Shown here piece after piece: positions 35,371 to 49,900 of a DNA stretch of 64,000 nt (the first letter of the stretch is position 1; each line of letters begins with the position of its first letter). The DNA is taken from NCBI GenBank assembly GCA_029204225.1, contig CM055096.1, positions 44,063,967 to 44,127,966 on the forward strand. The letters are read 5' to 3'. Under the pieces are notes generated by a model. The model was not told where the DNA came from. It searched no databases and saw only the letters and a program-made list of their open reading frames with translations. The translations under genes were made by a program, and so were the position numbers. This DNA is from Diphasiastrum complanatum. Lineage: Eukaryota; Streptophyta; Lycopodiopsida; Lycopodiales; Lycopodiaceae.

Positions 35371-35979
35371 ATGGCCGACAATACAGATTCTGAAATCCCC
35401 GAAGATTATCCATACGAGATCAGGTCCCCTGTAGCTGAACAAATCAGACGTCACAGGCTCTACCGAATGCGGGCCCAAATACACGAGCCATCCACAAACC
35501 CATTCGAGGGACAAGAACCTGATAGAGCTGAGTCCTCACACGCACGACCCCAATTTTATGGTGCTGAACTCTCACAGGCCAGAACCAACCTTAATGGAGT
35601 CTCTGCTACCCACAATGCTCATCATGAGAGACGTACACCCAAGCTAGATCTACCAAAGTTTGACGGTAGTTCGGACCCTCAAAGATTTTTGCAAATCTTT
35701 GAGATGCATGGCGAAACATCTCCCGATGCTATGGTCCAACTGTTTTTGATGACCATGATCGGTAAAGCATGTGATTGGTTTTTCAACCTTGATCGTGAAG
35801 ATAAGACAGACTGGTCAATCTTGAAAGAGTCCTTTATCAAGCGTTTTAAGCCCTTTCGCTTGATCGAGAGTCCTTTTGTCAAATTGAGTAACATCAAGAT
35901 GGCAAAGGATGAACGTGTACGAGACTATATCGAGCATTTCAAACACCTCAAAAGTCAAGTACAAGAACATTCTTTTTAG
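35371..35979 (+). pseudogene. Ty3/gypsy gag, 3' truncated
   Basis: ATG at 35371 (MADNTDSEIPED..). Residues about 85-200 form the Retrotrans_gag capsid region: LPKFDGSSDPQRFLQIFE, MIGKACDWFFNL, WSILKESFIKRFKP and RVRDYIEHFKHL. The frame is cut at about 35979, where minus-strand copia gag begins; the zinc knuckle and protease are missing. An A-rich leader precedes it. Confidence 0.85.
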
Positions 35980-36600
35980 ATGACTCCCTCTTAAGCTTAG
36001 ACTTCTTAGAAGATTTATTCTTCTGAGTAAGTAGAGCAATTTCGGAATCACCATTGTCGTCATAGTGTTCACGAGCTTCTACTTCCTCTTTAACTCCGTC
36101 TATTGCCTTTTGAAGTGTCATTATTGCATCTTTCCCCAATAAGATTCTTGCTGTGTGGAATAACCTGGGTAGGGCTCAAAGAAAACAACTAAGCTATTTT
36201 TCCTTAGAAATTGTATTTTTTGCACCATAATTCTGCAAGAAAACAAACAGGTCTTTTATCTTTCGTACACATGTGTTCAGGTCTTTGTCGTCCCACTAGT
36301 TTGCAATTCTTCCCATAAATCTTTTGCGTTCGAAATTGATGTAAGATCTAGCATTATATTGTCATGCACTGAAGACGCAATAATTGTTATAGCTTTGTCA
36401 TTTCTTAAACTCCATTCTCGAAGTTCTTTACCAGGAGTAGCTATTGGTTCTCCTCTATTGGTTCTACCCATTGCCATAGACCTTCACTCTTCAATAAGAG
36501 TGAAGTCTTTAATTTTCAAATCAAGTAGTTTGAACCTTCTGGATCCAAGATAGTAGTGATCTTAGCCTGAATATTGCTGATCGACGACATTTTCTAATTT
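35980..36600 (-). pseudogene. copia gag fragment
   Basis: Minus-strand pieces: a UBN2-like block with GKELREWSLRNDKAI and ISNAKDLWEELQ (36277-36477) and a basic stretch after KAIDGVKEEV (35948-36139). It is related to the gag at 28088-28402. Multiple frame breaks. Confidence 0.75.
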
Positions 36601-36714
36601 ATAACTCCAGATAGTAACTTACTGATGATGTATGAAGATTTCTAAGAGGGGTGCGAAGATACCACTGTATCGACTCTGATTCGTTCTGATATCACTGTAT
36701 CAATTTTGAACTTG

Positions 36715-37045
36715 TATGCTCTAATACCATTGTAGGAAAAATAGTAATTATTCTTCCACAGAGAACACGATGAAAGTTTGAATAAATCAAATTAATATCA
36801 GTGTCTTCAATCGGATCTGTATATGATCTATGTACTAATAGAACAGTATTTGCTTTGATTGAATATGCATGCGGAAATAAGAAACAACTTTAGACAATTT
36901 TAGACAATAAGAAACTATTGATCAAAAACAAATTTTTATAATTCTGAATCTGAATCATCAATATACATCTCTTGTTGTCTTATCTCGATGTTGTGTCTCT
37001 GATTGAGTGAGTTACAACGAGTAGTGCACATGTATTTATATTGCT
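36715..37045 (-). mobile_element. PBS and truncated 5' LTR of the minus-strand copia
   Basis: On the minus strand ATGGTATTAGAG (PBS) lies just after the LTR edge, which on + reads TGTAGGAAAAATAG at 36731. A minus TATA box (TATAAATAC, about 37028-37036) lies near the cut right edge. Confidence 0.6.
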
Positions 37046-37046
37046 A

Positions 37047-37594
37047 CAGGACACAAATGGAGACTGAGAGATGGCAAGGCATTTGCCATGATTACTCTCA
37101 ATATCAAGGATACACAGAAAGTTCACATAAGAAATTCTCAAACAGCCAAGAAAGCATGGGACATCCTAGCAACCCTGTATGATATCAGGGATGTTACTTC
37201 CAAGTTATACTTGAGGAAGAAATTCTTCAACTTGAAGATGTCTGAAGCAGAAAGTGTTACAAGTCACATCAAAAATCTTATGGAGCAAATGGCTGCAATT
37301 GGCTCAGTCATTGAATATTCTGATGCTGTTATGAATCTATTATCAAGTCTTCCTGAAGCCTATGAAAATTGGGTCATGATAATTTCGACCCATGAGCAAA
37401 TTATCCTATCAAAGGCAATGTTAATGCTTCTACAAGAGGAAATTAGAAAACATGCATCATCCTCAGGCTCAGGGTCGGGGATCCTCAAGCTCTATATTCA
37501 AAAAATCATAAGCTCAGATCCAAAAAGAAGAGCAATATGTCGTCAGGGTCGAATTTTGGCTCAGGGTCGAATTCAGGCTCGCCTCTTCTCATAG
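37047..37594 (+). pseudogene. copia gag fragment (UBN2 type), plus strand
   Basis: Reads W-R-L-R-D-G-K-A before the first ATG at 37088, so the true start is lost. The capsid-like block has AKKAWDILATLYD, LYLRKKFFNLKM and MNLLSSLPEAYENWV. A Ser/Gly linker follows, and the frame ends before any knuckle. Confidence 0.85.
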
Positions 37595-37805
37595 GGTCAA
37601 GAATGAGGCTTATAAAGGGTTTTTGGATCTACAACTAATGAGTGCTGCATTTAGTATGGGTTTAGATCCAACAAGGAGAGAGCAAAACTATCTAGAAGTG
37701 GGTAAATGGGCAAAGATTAACATTAACAAAACGAGCATTCACAACATCCATAGAGTGATCACATGCAAGGAAAGTAAGAGGGCCTTAGACAATGGAAGTA
37801 GGAGG

Positions 37806-40469
<2,664 letters not shown>

Positions 40470-40983
40470 CTATAGCCCCCCACGCATGTGAGCCCCTAGT
40501 TCTCCAAACTGATCATCGGCTTCTTGAGTGTCAAAAGATAGTCGAACGCCATCAAGCTTTTGCCTCAGGATATTAATTGCATTTAAGAACATGTCTGCTG
40601 CCTTGATTGCACCTGTTGATTCAACTGTAAAAATAAAGCTATCCTCTCTACTGATGATTTCAACTAGACCTGGTTTTCCCATGGCGTCTGCTTTCTTGAT
40701 GACCTCTTCGTCATATGCGTAAGCTTCCGGGTCAACCACCACCACCTGTTGTGTGACTTGATCAATATCAAAGACTTTTGTAGGGCTGCTCTCAACCCAT
40801 TCTCTTTTCTGGTCAAGGGTGAGAGTTTCTAAAAGGGTCTCATTTAGATGGATTTCGGGTTCATACTGAAACGTGACTGTCGCTGCAGGTGACCATTTGG
40901 CATGATCTTTCCCAATACCTTTCCTAGCAATGGCACGAAGCTTTAATTCCTGGCCTCTGCGCAGTTTCACAATTAAAATACCT
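40470..40983 (-). CDS. RPB3: RPB3 exon 3
   Basis: Last base of codon 154 to the TAG at 40470. It holds the conserved [12 protein letters not shown] block and the C-terminal dimerisation helix region. Confidence 0.94.
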
Positions 40984-43900
40984 CTGCATTCATAAGCATC
41001 TGTCAGCATATCAAACTTTTTGCTATTTTCTCAGAAAATGTATGTGTATGTGTGTGTGTGTATTTGTATGTATATATATATATATTTGTGGCAGTCTATG
41101 CAACCTTGGACGCTCAGCAAGTGCCTGAATGTAATTACATGAAATGACACGGGGCTTAATACTTGAGAGAGTCAGGGAGAGAGAGCTTTTGGGAATGTTC
41201 TTCTGTAGGAGGGCATGCAAACCACTGTCATGTTCTTCTGTGGGAGGGCCTGCACCCCACTGTCATGTTGGTTGCCTGTTGTTCTTAGTAGGAGATTACT
41301 ACTTGATCAACATCATATGGTGTATATTTTGATCATTAACAAACTTTGGCCCTTGTTTCTGCCCACACATATGCAGGGAATTGACCGTGGGTCCCAACCC
41401 AAGCACATCAACACACCAGGTAAGGGCTTATTGATTCATTGTAATTGACCATTTTACATGTAACTATTCAATATCAAAAGACCATAAAAAAACATCTTTA
41501 GTTTTTAGATGAAAATACATTCTAACTATACATATTTCAAACTGCAGTTCCCTTACAAAAGGGATACAATTTGGCAATATGAGATCTAAAATTTATTTAT
41601 CTTATCTTGAATAGGGCTTTGGCGAAGTGTGGGCAGGGAATCAAACCTGGGTGAGCAAGCCAATTCAAGCGCACTACACCACACCAGATGAGGGCCAATA
41701 ATATGATATCTCAATTACGTAGCTCAATTCAAAGCAAAGGATGACTAAAAAATTCTTGCTAGCATGTTCGTAAATAACAGACCATATAATGTTATATTAC
41801 CTTTGCTCAAGAGCTGCATCACCCATTGACCCAGTGTTTTGCCCAAGTGAATCCACTGGAACCACAGAAAGATCACTACTCCGCAAATCCTGGCTTGTAA
41901 CATCCAGAGTTTGATCTGTAGTGCACTTGACATCAAGAGTGAATTCCACGGAACAGAAGTCACACCTGAATTTCAGAAAATAACTTGATAAGCATGTCTT
42001 GCAATTTTAAATTTAGCCATTTTGTAAGTAAGTAGAGGCATTACTAGGATTAGCTTCAGATAGGAATAAAGTATAGAGAATGAGTAGAAAACTTAACTTT
42101 CAGAAACTGAAGAGCTCAAAAGTTCTTACAGTTGACCCAGGAGAAACAAATTTTTGATCCAAAAGCAGCCCAAAACTGATTGGTGTCAGATCAAATGAAT
42201 TCAATCCATAACATGGAATTTTGTTCCAAAAGCATCCCTATAGATTAAAGGAAAAAGGCCAGTAACAAGGATTTACGCATCTCCAGATTACGTTACTATA
42301 GATCAAATGAAAAAAAAAAAAAAAAACCTAATAGTGAACATTTTTTCCCAAAACATCTCCCAACTACGTTGCTACAAATTAATTAGAAATACCAGCAACA
42401 GGAATTTTAATTCTAAAGTATCCCAAACCAAGTTGCTACAGATCAAATAACAAAACCAGTAAAAAGGATTTTCATCCAAAAGCATCCCCAGAATAATTTG
42501 CTATACATCAAATAGTAAAACCCAATAACAAGGATTTGAGATATGAAAGCATCCCCAAGCTAAGTTACTGTACATCAAACAAACAAAACCAATAGCAAAA
42601 TGTTACATCCATACAGGATATATGCATAGAACCCACGATTCCCAGAACCGTGGGTCCTGGGAACCATGGAAGGAACTGTACCATGGTTCATTGAACCGTG
42701 GTATGGTTCCAGTACTTAATTGATTAATTAATTAATTATTTATTTAATTACCAAATTATTACAGACAAAGATTTGGATCTGATTTGGACACAGATTTGGA
42801 CCTGATCCACACAGACCTGATAATCCACACAGACCTGTTAATCCACACAGACCCAGATTCCACACAGACCTGTGTACTGAAAAAAAAATTTAATTAATTA
42901 ATTAATTAATTACCTCCACATTTCACACGGTTCCTGTGTACGGTTCTCAGAACCGTACTGAACCGTTAACGGTTCATTAATTCTATGGATATATGACACT
43001 TATTAGACCCCCGGGCCCCAACTAATGAGGTCCCGAAGTTTTTATTATTTTCCAACCTCTTTAAAATACATTTAAGACTATTTCACATGGTTCCTAATAT
43101 TTAAATTTTCATATTCCCTCCAAGTTAAATCGAGGGCAGGTAGCTTGTGCTTAGTATAACTAGCCACTAGGGCTATTCATTAGTCATTCATGAGTTTGAA
43201 GTCTAGAGCTCTTTGAGGGGGAGCTCTTTGTACTGAAGACCTGCCTGAACTATCAGCAGTCATTGATTGCATTAGTCTTCTTTCTTGGAGAATGCTTGTA
43301 AATGATTATTTTGCGACTTTTATATATGCTATTTGCTATCTTTCATGCCGAATCTGTAGATGCATTCTTAACTTGGCATTGGACCACTTTTTTGGTGCAC
43401 CATGGCTATTGATATAGTACCCACCTTGGTTGTTCTAGTGTCCAGTTCTGAGGAAATTTTTCAGCGCCCACCTTGCCGTGTCTAGCGCCCATTCCTAGCT
43501 GTCTAGCACCCATTTCTGACCTATTTTTCAGCATTTACTTGGCTGTTTCCAGCACTCATTTCTAAGAAAATTTTTTCAGCATTTACTTAGTTGTTTCCAG
43601 CGCCCCCCCGGCTGCTCCAGCACCCATTTCTAAGGAGTTTCCAGTATTCGTCGGCTGTTTTCAGCGCCCATTTCTGGCTGTCCAGTGCCATTTCTTGAGG
43701 TATTTTTCAGCCCACACCTTGTTTTCAGTGCCCGTCCCTACTTGTCCAATGCCACTTTTGGAGATATTTTTTCTCTCATTTCCAACACCTATCCTTGGTT
43801 GTTCCAACAACACTTTTGGTGGCACTTTTCTTTTAGGTAATTTTGCATTACTCCTGGTTTTCACAACGCCTAACTCATTGTTTCCTGCCTTTGTTTGTTT

Positions 43901-46900
43901 TTATCCTTTGATATCATTCCAAGCACATGGGCCTCCTCTAGTATTTGTTGAAATAAATGCCTATTTTGCCCCTTAAGGCTTGTATACTTGTAACTTGTAA
44001 GTTGTGCATAAGACATGGGGGTAAAACATTTATGTACATAGTACACCCCACTTGTGCTAATTAGGCAAGTAATAACAAGTAGGTTGAGGACCCATGTGGG
44101 TTCTAGAGCTAGAATTAGCAAGACACCACCTCTATACATTACATGCTAAATGTAGCCCAAAGTTTGGAGGGGTTTCCACGCCCTACTACACTAATAATCA
44201 TTCAAGTTGTGTGAGCTTTGAAGTCCTCTCTCTCTTGCTTTTGTCTTCTACTCCACAGCTGGTTTTTTCAAGCTTTCATAGTGTGCTTACTATGTTGTTA
44301 TGATACTCCATAGCTAGGCCTTGGAATTTGTCATGGTATCAGAGCAGGCTATGTTGCCTGTGGTGTGGTGAAAGCTTGGACCTGTTTTGATCGGATTCCT
44401 GCCATTCCTGGAGGAGCAGCTTACCTTTGAGGAGGGAGCACTTTTTGTAGGGGCATCTGATCTCTGTGCTATCTGCATGGTTGGAGTACTGTTGGCAAGG
44501 GAAGTACAAAGAGCCAAAAAGTTTCTAATTTGGGACAAAAAATTTTGAGTCTATTTGGACAGCCAGGACTGTAGGAGGGCGCTTTCTACAATGGGGACTT
44601 TAGTGAAAGTTCTGAGTGGATCTTAGACAAGGGCTAGGACAACCATACAGGGGGATAGTTTCAAATCCAGAAGCTGAGGGTTATTGAGCAAGTGGCTGCA
44701 TACCCTAGTTGGGTGAAACCCCAGTTTGCTTTTGTGTTTTATTTCTATCCAGCTATGTCTAGTCTTGCAGAAAGCATGCTGAGTGAAGCCAACCAGCTTG
44801 ATGGCACTAACTTTAGCATATGGAAATTCAAGATCAAGAACATTCTTGAAGACAAAGAATGTTGGAAGCTTGTGACAGGTGAGGAGCCTATTCCAACATC
44901 TAAACTTGAACTCAAGAGGAACATAATCTATACAGGTTGTACACTTCTATCCCTAGTCAGCATGCTTATACAGCAAAAGGAAGTGATGTGGATAGATTGT
45001 GGCATGAGAGGTATGGACATCTTGGCTACCAAAGCATGCAGGTGTTGAACCAGCATCATATGGTGGAGGGGCTTCCAGTTGTTAAGCCTGGCTCTTCAGT
45101 TTGCGAGGCTTGCGCTATGGGAAAATAGCAAAGACATAAATTTCCCAAGGAGAGCACCACCAGGGCAGCAGGCATACTTGACTTGGTACATTCAAATTTG
45201 TGGGGGCCAATCCAAACCAAATCTGCAAGGGGGGGCATATTACTTTATGACCTTTATTGATGACTTCGGATTTATTTCTTGAAGTTAAAATCTAAAGCAT
45301 TCAAGTACTTCCTGCATTTCAAAGCTTTGGTAGAAGAACATTCAGGAAAGAAGATAAAGATGCTCAAGTCAGACGGTGGTGGAGAGTTCATTAAAACAGA
45401 ATTTGTGGAATTCTGCAAGGCCAATGGGATCAAAAGGCAGCTTACAGCTCTTCATACCCCTCAGCAAAACGACGTAGCAGAGAGAAAGAACCGAACTATT
45501 GTGGAGTGTGCAAGGTGCATGCTCAAGGCAAAGGGGTTGCCCAACTCTTTTTGGGGCGAGGCAATGCACACAGCAGTGTTTCTGTTGAATAGAAGTCCAA
45601 CAAAAGTTGTGGAAGGCAAGACTCCAAAAGAGGCATTTAGCGGCATCAAGCCCAAGGTGGGCGCTTTGCGAGTGTTTGATTGTACGACCTATGCCCATAT
45701 TCCCAAGGATAACAAGAAGAAGCTGGATGCAAAATCAGCAAAGTGTATTTTCTTGGGATACAGTGAAGAAAGCAAGGCTTACCGACTTTACGATCTTACT
45801 AGCAAGAAGAGGATCATAAGTCGAGATGTGATCTTTGAAGAAGATCAAACGCCTCCTATGGAGGAACTTGAGATGGAGGATGATACAAGTGAATTTGTGC
45901 CAATACTTGATGATCCACATCCATATATTGGGGAGCCTCATAATGATCATATGAGTGATCAAGAGGAAGAATCCAAGGAGGCTAGGAAGCGGAAGGAAAG
46001 GGGCAAATCTGTTAAGCTTCATCACCAACTGCAAGGAAAAAGTTTCCCAAGTGGTATTGGCAAACTGTGCAGGATGGTTTGATATTAGATGAGGGAGAGA
46101 GCAGCAATCCAGGGGCTAGGAGGTCTCAAAGGCAAGCCCAACAGCATGAACACCAGGAGAAAAACTATGCACTTATGACTACTATTTTGGATTCACAAGA
46201 TCCGCATACATTCGTTGAGGCAGCAGATGAGAAGGTATGGCAACAGGCTATGCAAGAGGAGTACGACTCCATTCGCAAGAATGATACATGTTGGGATTTG
46301 ATGAAGTTACCAAAAGGAAAGCGTCCTGTTGGCTGTAAGTGGGTCTACAGGACCAAATACAAATCGGATGGGAGCATCGAAAAGCATAAGGCAAGGCTGG
46401 TTGCTAAAGGCTATGCACAGAAGGAGGTCTTGGACTATGATGAGACGTTTGCACCGGTAGCTAAGATGACGTCTATCAGGTTGGTTTTAGCATTGGCTGC
46501 ATTTTTTGGTTGGGAGGTCCATCAAATGGACGTGAAGAGTGCTTTTCTCAATGGACAGTTGGCTGAAGAAGTCTACATGGAACAGCCACAAGGTTTTGAG
46601 GCTAAGGGCAAGGAAACTATGGTATGCTGGCTTAAGAAGGCCTTATATGATTTGAAGCAAGCACCCAGGACCTGGTATAGTCATATTGACGACTATTTTG
46701 CCAAGGAGCGATTCATAAAAAGTCAGTCGGATTGCAACCTGTTCGTGAAGGAGGAAGATGGGAACATTGTTTTGATAGTTCTCTATGTGGATGACTTGGT
46801 CATCACGGGTAACAATGGGCAGCTTATTGAAAGGGTGAAGGCTCATTCATCACATGAGTTCGAGATGAAGGATTTGGGTTTAATCCACTATTGTCTTGGC

Positions 46901-49900
46901 TTGGAGGTTTGGAAAAAAGGAAAACTGTGTGTTTATTTCCCAAGCTACCTATGCATGTGAAGTCTTGAACAGGTTCAACATGCAGGATTGCAAACCCATT
47001 TCCACGCCCATTGATACTAGCAATAAGCCATCTCGAGATGATGGCACTCCTTTTGTGGACGAGACTCTTTATAGGCAGCTTGTGGGTAGCCTGATTTATC
47101 TCACCACTACGAGACCAGACATTTCCTATGCGGTTGGGTCAAAGGGACAACCTGCTATGGGATTGAGTACACAGATGACGGAAAGCTTCAGCTTGGAGGC
47201 TTTACCGATTCGGATTGGGCAGGTGATAGGGATGATCGAATACACTTTCAACCTTGGTTCAGGGGCCATTTCTTGGTGCAGCAAGAAACAGCCCACAGTT
47301 ACCTTATCATCAACAGAGGCTGAGTACAGGGCAGCGGCAAAAGCTACCTACGAGGCAATATGGCTCAGGAGACTTCTTGGGGAGGTGCAGATTCCACAGG
47401 ATGGTCCTACTATTCTTCATTGTAACAGCCAGAGTTGCATCCAGCTTGCCAAAAATCTTGTGTACCATGCTCGTACGAAGCATATTGAGGTGGATCAGCA
47501 CTTCTTACGAGAGAAGACACAAAGCAGAGAAATTCAGCTCGAGTACTGTGATACCAACGATCAAGTAGCAGATATCTTTACTAAGGCACTTAGTAGAGAA
47601 ATATTTGAAAAGTTTCGTAGCATGCTAGGTGTTGGTATGAACAAAATAGCCATTGAGGGAGGGTGTTGAAATAAATGCCAATTTTGCCCCTTAAGGCTTG
47701 TATGCTTGTATACTTGTAACTTGTAAGTTGTGCATAAGACATGGGGGTTGTTGGAATATCAATCCACACTCTAGAGAGAACTATCAAACAGGGCGAATAG
47801 CTTAGTGGTAGAGCATCCCATCCGGTATGAGGGAGGTCCTGGGTTCGAATCCTAGTCTGTCCATCCATATTATGATTTATGGATTTCTAACATGGTATCA
47901 GAGCCAAGTTAGACCTAATAGTTCATGGTCTCAAAGCCATGGTTAGGTGGCCCAAGTTGTGGGGTAGGTGACAGCTAGGACCCCAACCAAGTGTGGCTTG
48001 AGGGGGGGTGTTGGAATATCAATCCACACTCTAGAGAGAACTATCAAACAGGGCGGATAGCTCAGTGGTAGAGCATCCCATCCGGTATGAGGGAGGTCCT
48101 GAGTTCGAATCCTAGTCTGTCCATCCATATTATGATTTATGGATTTCTAACAGGGGTAAAACATTTATGTACACAGTACACCCCACTTGTGCTAATTAGG
48201 CAAGTAATAACAAGTAGGTTGAGGACCCATGTGGGTTCTAGAGCTAGAATTAGCAAGACACCACCTCTATACATTACATGCTAAATGTAGCCCAAAGTTT
48301 GGAGGGGTTTCCACGCCCTACTACACTTTGATTCAAGTTGTGTGAGCTTTGAAGTCCTCTCTCTCTTGCTTTTGTCTTCTACTCCATAGCTGGTTTTTTC
48401 AAGCTTTCATAGTGTGCTTACTATGCTGTTATGATACTCCATAGCTAGGCCTTGGAATTTGTCAGTATTGAGGATGTCGCTGCCCAATTGGATGATCACA
48501 CTTTTCAGCTTAATAATATCGGAAACATTGTTGCTGATATTGCACAACCTTGTAATGCTCAACCTCATTCTCCTTCACATGATTCCCAAGCTGATATCTT
48601 GGATCCACCCATTCCTATCCCTCCAGCACCACCTGCTCCTAACACTGTATTGTGTGATTCCCATGATAAAGTTCAGACAATGGTTCTTCAGAAGGCAATG
48701 AGCTTGCTAATTGGCTCCGTAAAATGGAGACCTATTTTTCTTTGACACCGTGCAATCCTGCTTAGCAAGTTCAACTTGCAGTCGTACATCTCAATGGTCA
48801 GGCCTATACATGGTTTTGAACGCAGACTTTCGACTTTTCCACTGATATTGCATTACTAGTTACCATAACTAGTTTCCTTAGGTGATGTTACTTTTAAATC
48901 TCTTACAACAAAGTATTTCTATTATTCATGATGGCACTCCTCATACCTTTCATGGTATCACTTTTGTAGCTGATTTTTCCTTTAGTTCAGCTCAGAAGTG
49001 TATGCATTCCTTACCCAAAGCTCATGGGGGGGCTTTACTACATGTTCGTGTTGTGCCTTTGATCTTGCACCAGCTTTTGCTATTCCCTTATCGATTGAGG
49101 CTCTATTACAACAATATCAGCATGTTTTTTCTAAGCCTCTGACTTTACCTCCACTTCAAAATATCAATCATCATGTTGATTCACTTCCCAGTTCTACTCC
49201 TGCTTCATGTGCTCCTTATTTATGACTAAACAAGAACAACCTGAGATCTGCAACTGGATTACTCACTTATTACATCAAGGCCTCAACAAGGAATGCAAAG
49301 AGAGCCATAATGATACAATTGATGCTCAACAAGAGTATGAACCTGATAAGCTATGCTAGAAGGAGGCTCAGCTATAGCATAATGAGTTTGAAAATCTGGA
49401 CATGTAGAATAAGCATCTGCAACATGATCAAACCAATCAGGATGAATACTAGTAAGGGCGTGGATAGATGTTGGTAAGCGTGAAAGGGCACTAGCACTAG
49501 CATTACTTTTACCAGATTGATAATAAAGGTCATAACAAAAAGTTTGTAGAAATTGCATCTAACGGAATTGTCGATAGCTACGAGTCTTCTGTGAATGCAA
49601 ATATTGTAAAGATTGATGGTTAGTTTAAAGACCAAATGTAATATGTCGAAGATAATGATGCCATTTCTAAAGAGCATATACAATGGCAAGCAATTCTTTT
49701 TTATATGTAAAATAATGTGTCTCACAAAACGACAAGATTCATAAGCAATAACACTAGTAGGTTACCTCTAGGTCTACCAGGGCCGCTGCTCCCTCTGCCT
49801 ATGATGTTGCTGCCTCTGGCTCGACATGTAAATCCATCAAGTGTACCCTACGCCTACCCCCCTCTGCGTGCAGGTGATGCAGGCTCTGCTTGTGTCTCGG

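Larger units (their letters stand above)
47749..48152 (+). mobile_element. TRIM element (404 bp) with tRNA-like LTRs
   Basis: Two 144-bp direct repeats (47749-47892, 48009-48152) start TGTTGGAATATC and end TTTCTAACA, with three differences between them. The internal 116 bp begins with the PBS TGGTATCAGAGCCAAGTT (initiator-Met type) and ends with a purine tract GCTTGAGGGGGGG. A perfect 5-bp duplication GGGGT (47744-47748, 48153-48157) flanks it; the sister LTR supplies the empty site. It has no coding capacity. Size and layout are those of terminal-repeat retrotransposons in miniature. Confidence 0.93.
43946..48464 (+). mobile_element. Ty1/copia retrotransposon in RPB3 intron 1
   Basis: Perfect 5-bp target duplication GTATT (43941-43945, 48465-48469). 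LTRs at 43946-44333 and 47664-48464, TG..CA. The PBS TGGTATCAGAGC at 44334 follows the 5' LTR, and the purine tract TTGAGGGAGGG precedes the 3' LTR. Apart from the inserted TRIM the LTRs differ by only a handful of substitutions and two small indels, so the insertion is fairly young. It is inserted in the sense opposite to RPB3. Confidence 0.93.
47664..48464 (+). repeat. 3' LTR of intronic copia, interrupted by a TRIM
   Basis: About 392 bp of LTR sequence plus a 404-bp TRIM and its 5-bp duplication. Confidence 0.92.

Noticed and set aside
41745-41963. 72-residue minus-strand ORF
   Set aside because: It overlaps RPB3 exon 2 in another frame. The spliced frame matches RPB3 and has proper splice sites.
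47791-48123. Two functional tRNA genes
   Set aside because: The anticodon arm has two extra bases and no proper U33/anticodon layout. Each lies inside a TRIM LTR, so they are tRNA-like domains only.
47590-48128. Repeated minus-strand peptide ([19 protein letters not shown]..) as a conserved gene
   Set aside because: It is the antisense of the tRNA-like TRIM LTR. The similarity between the two copies comes from the LTR repeat, not from protein constraint.
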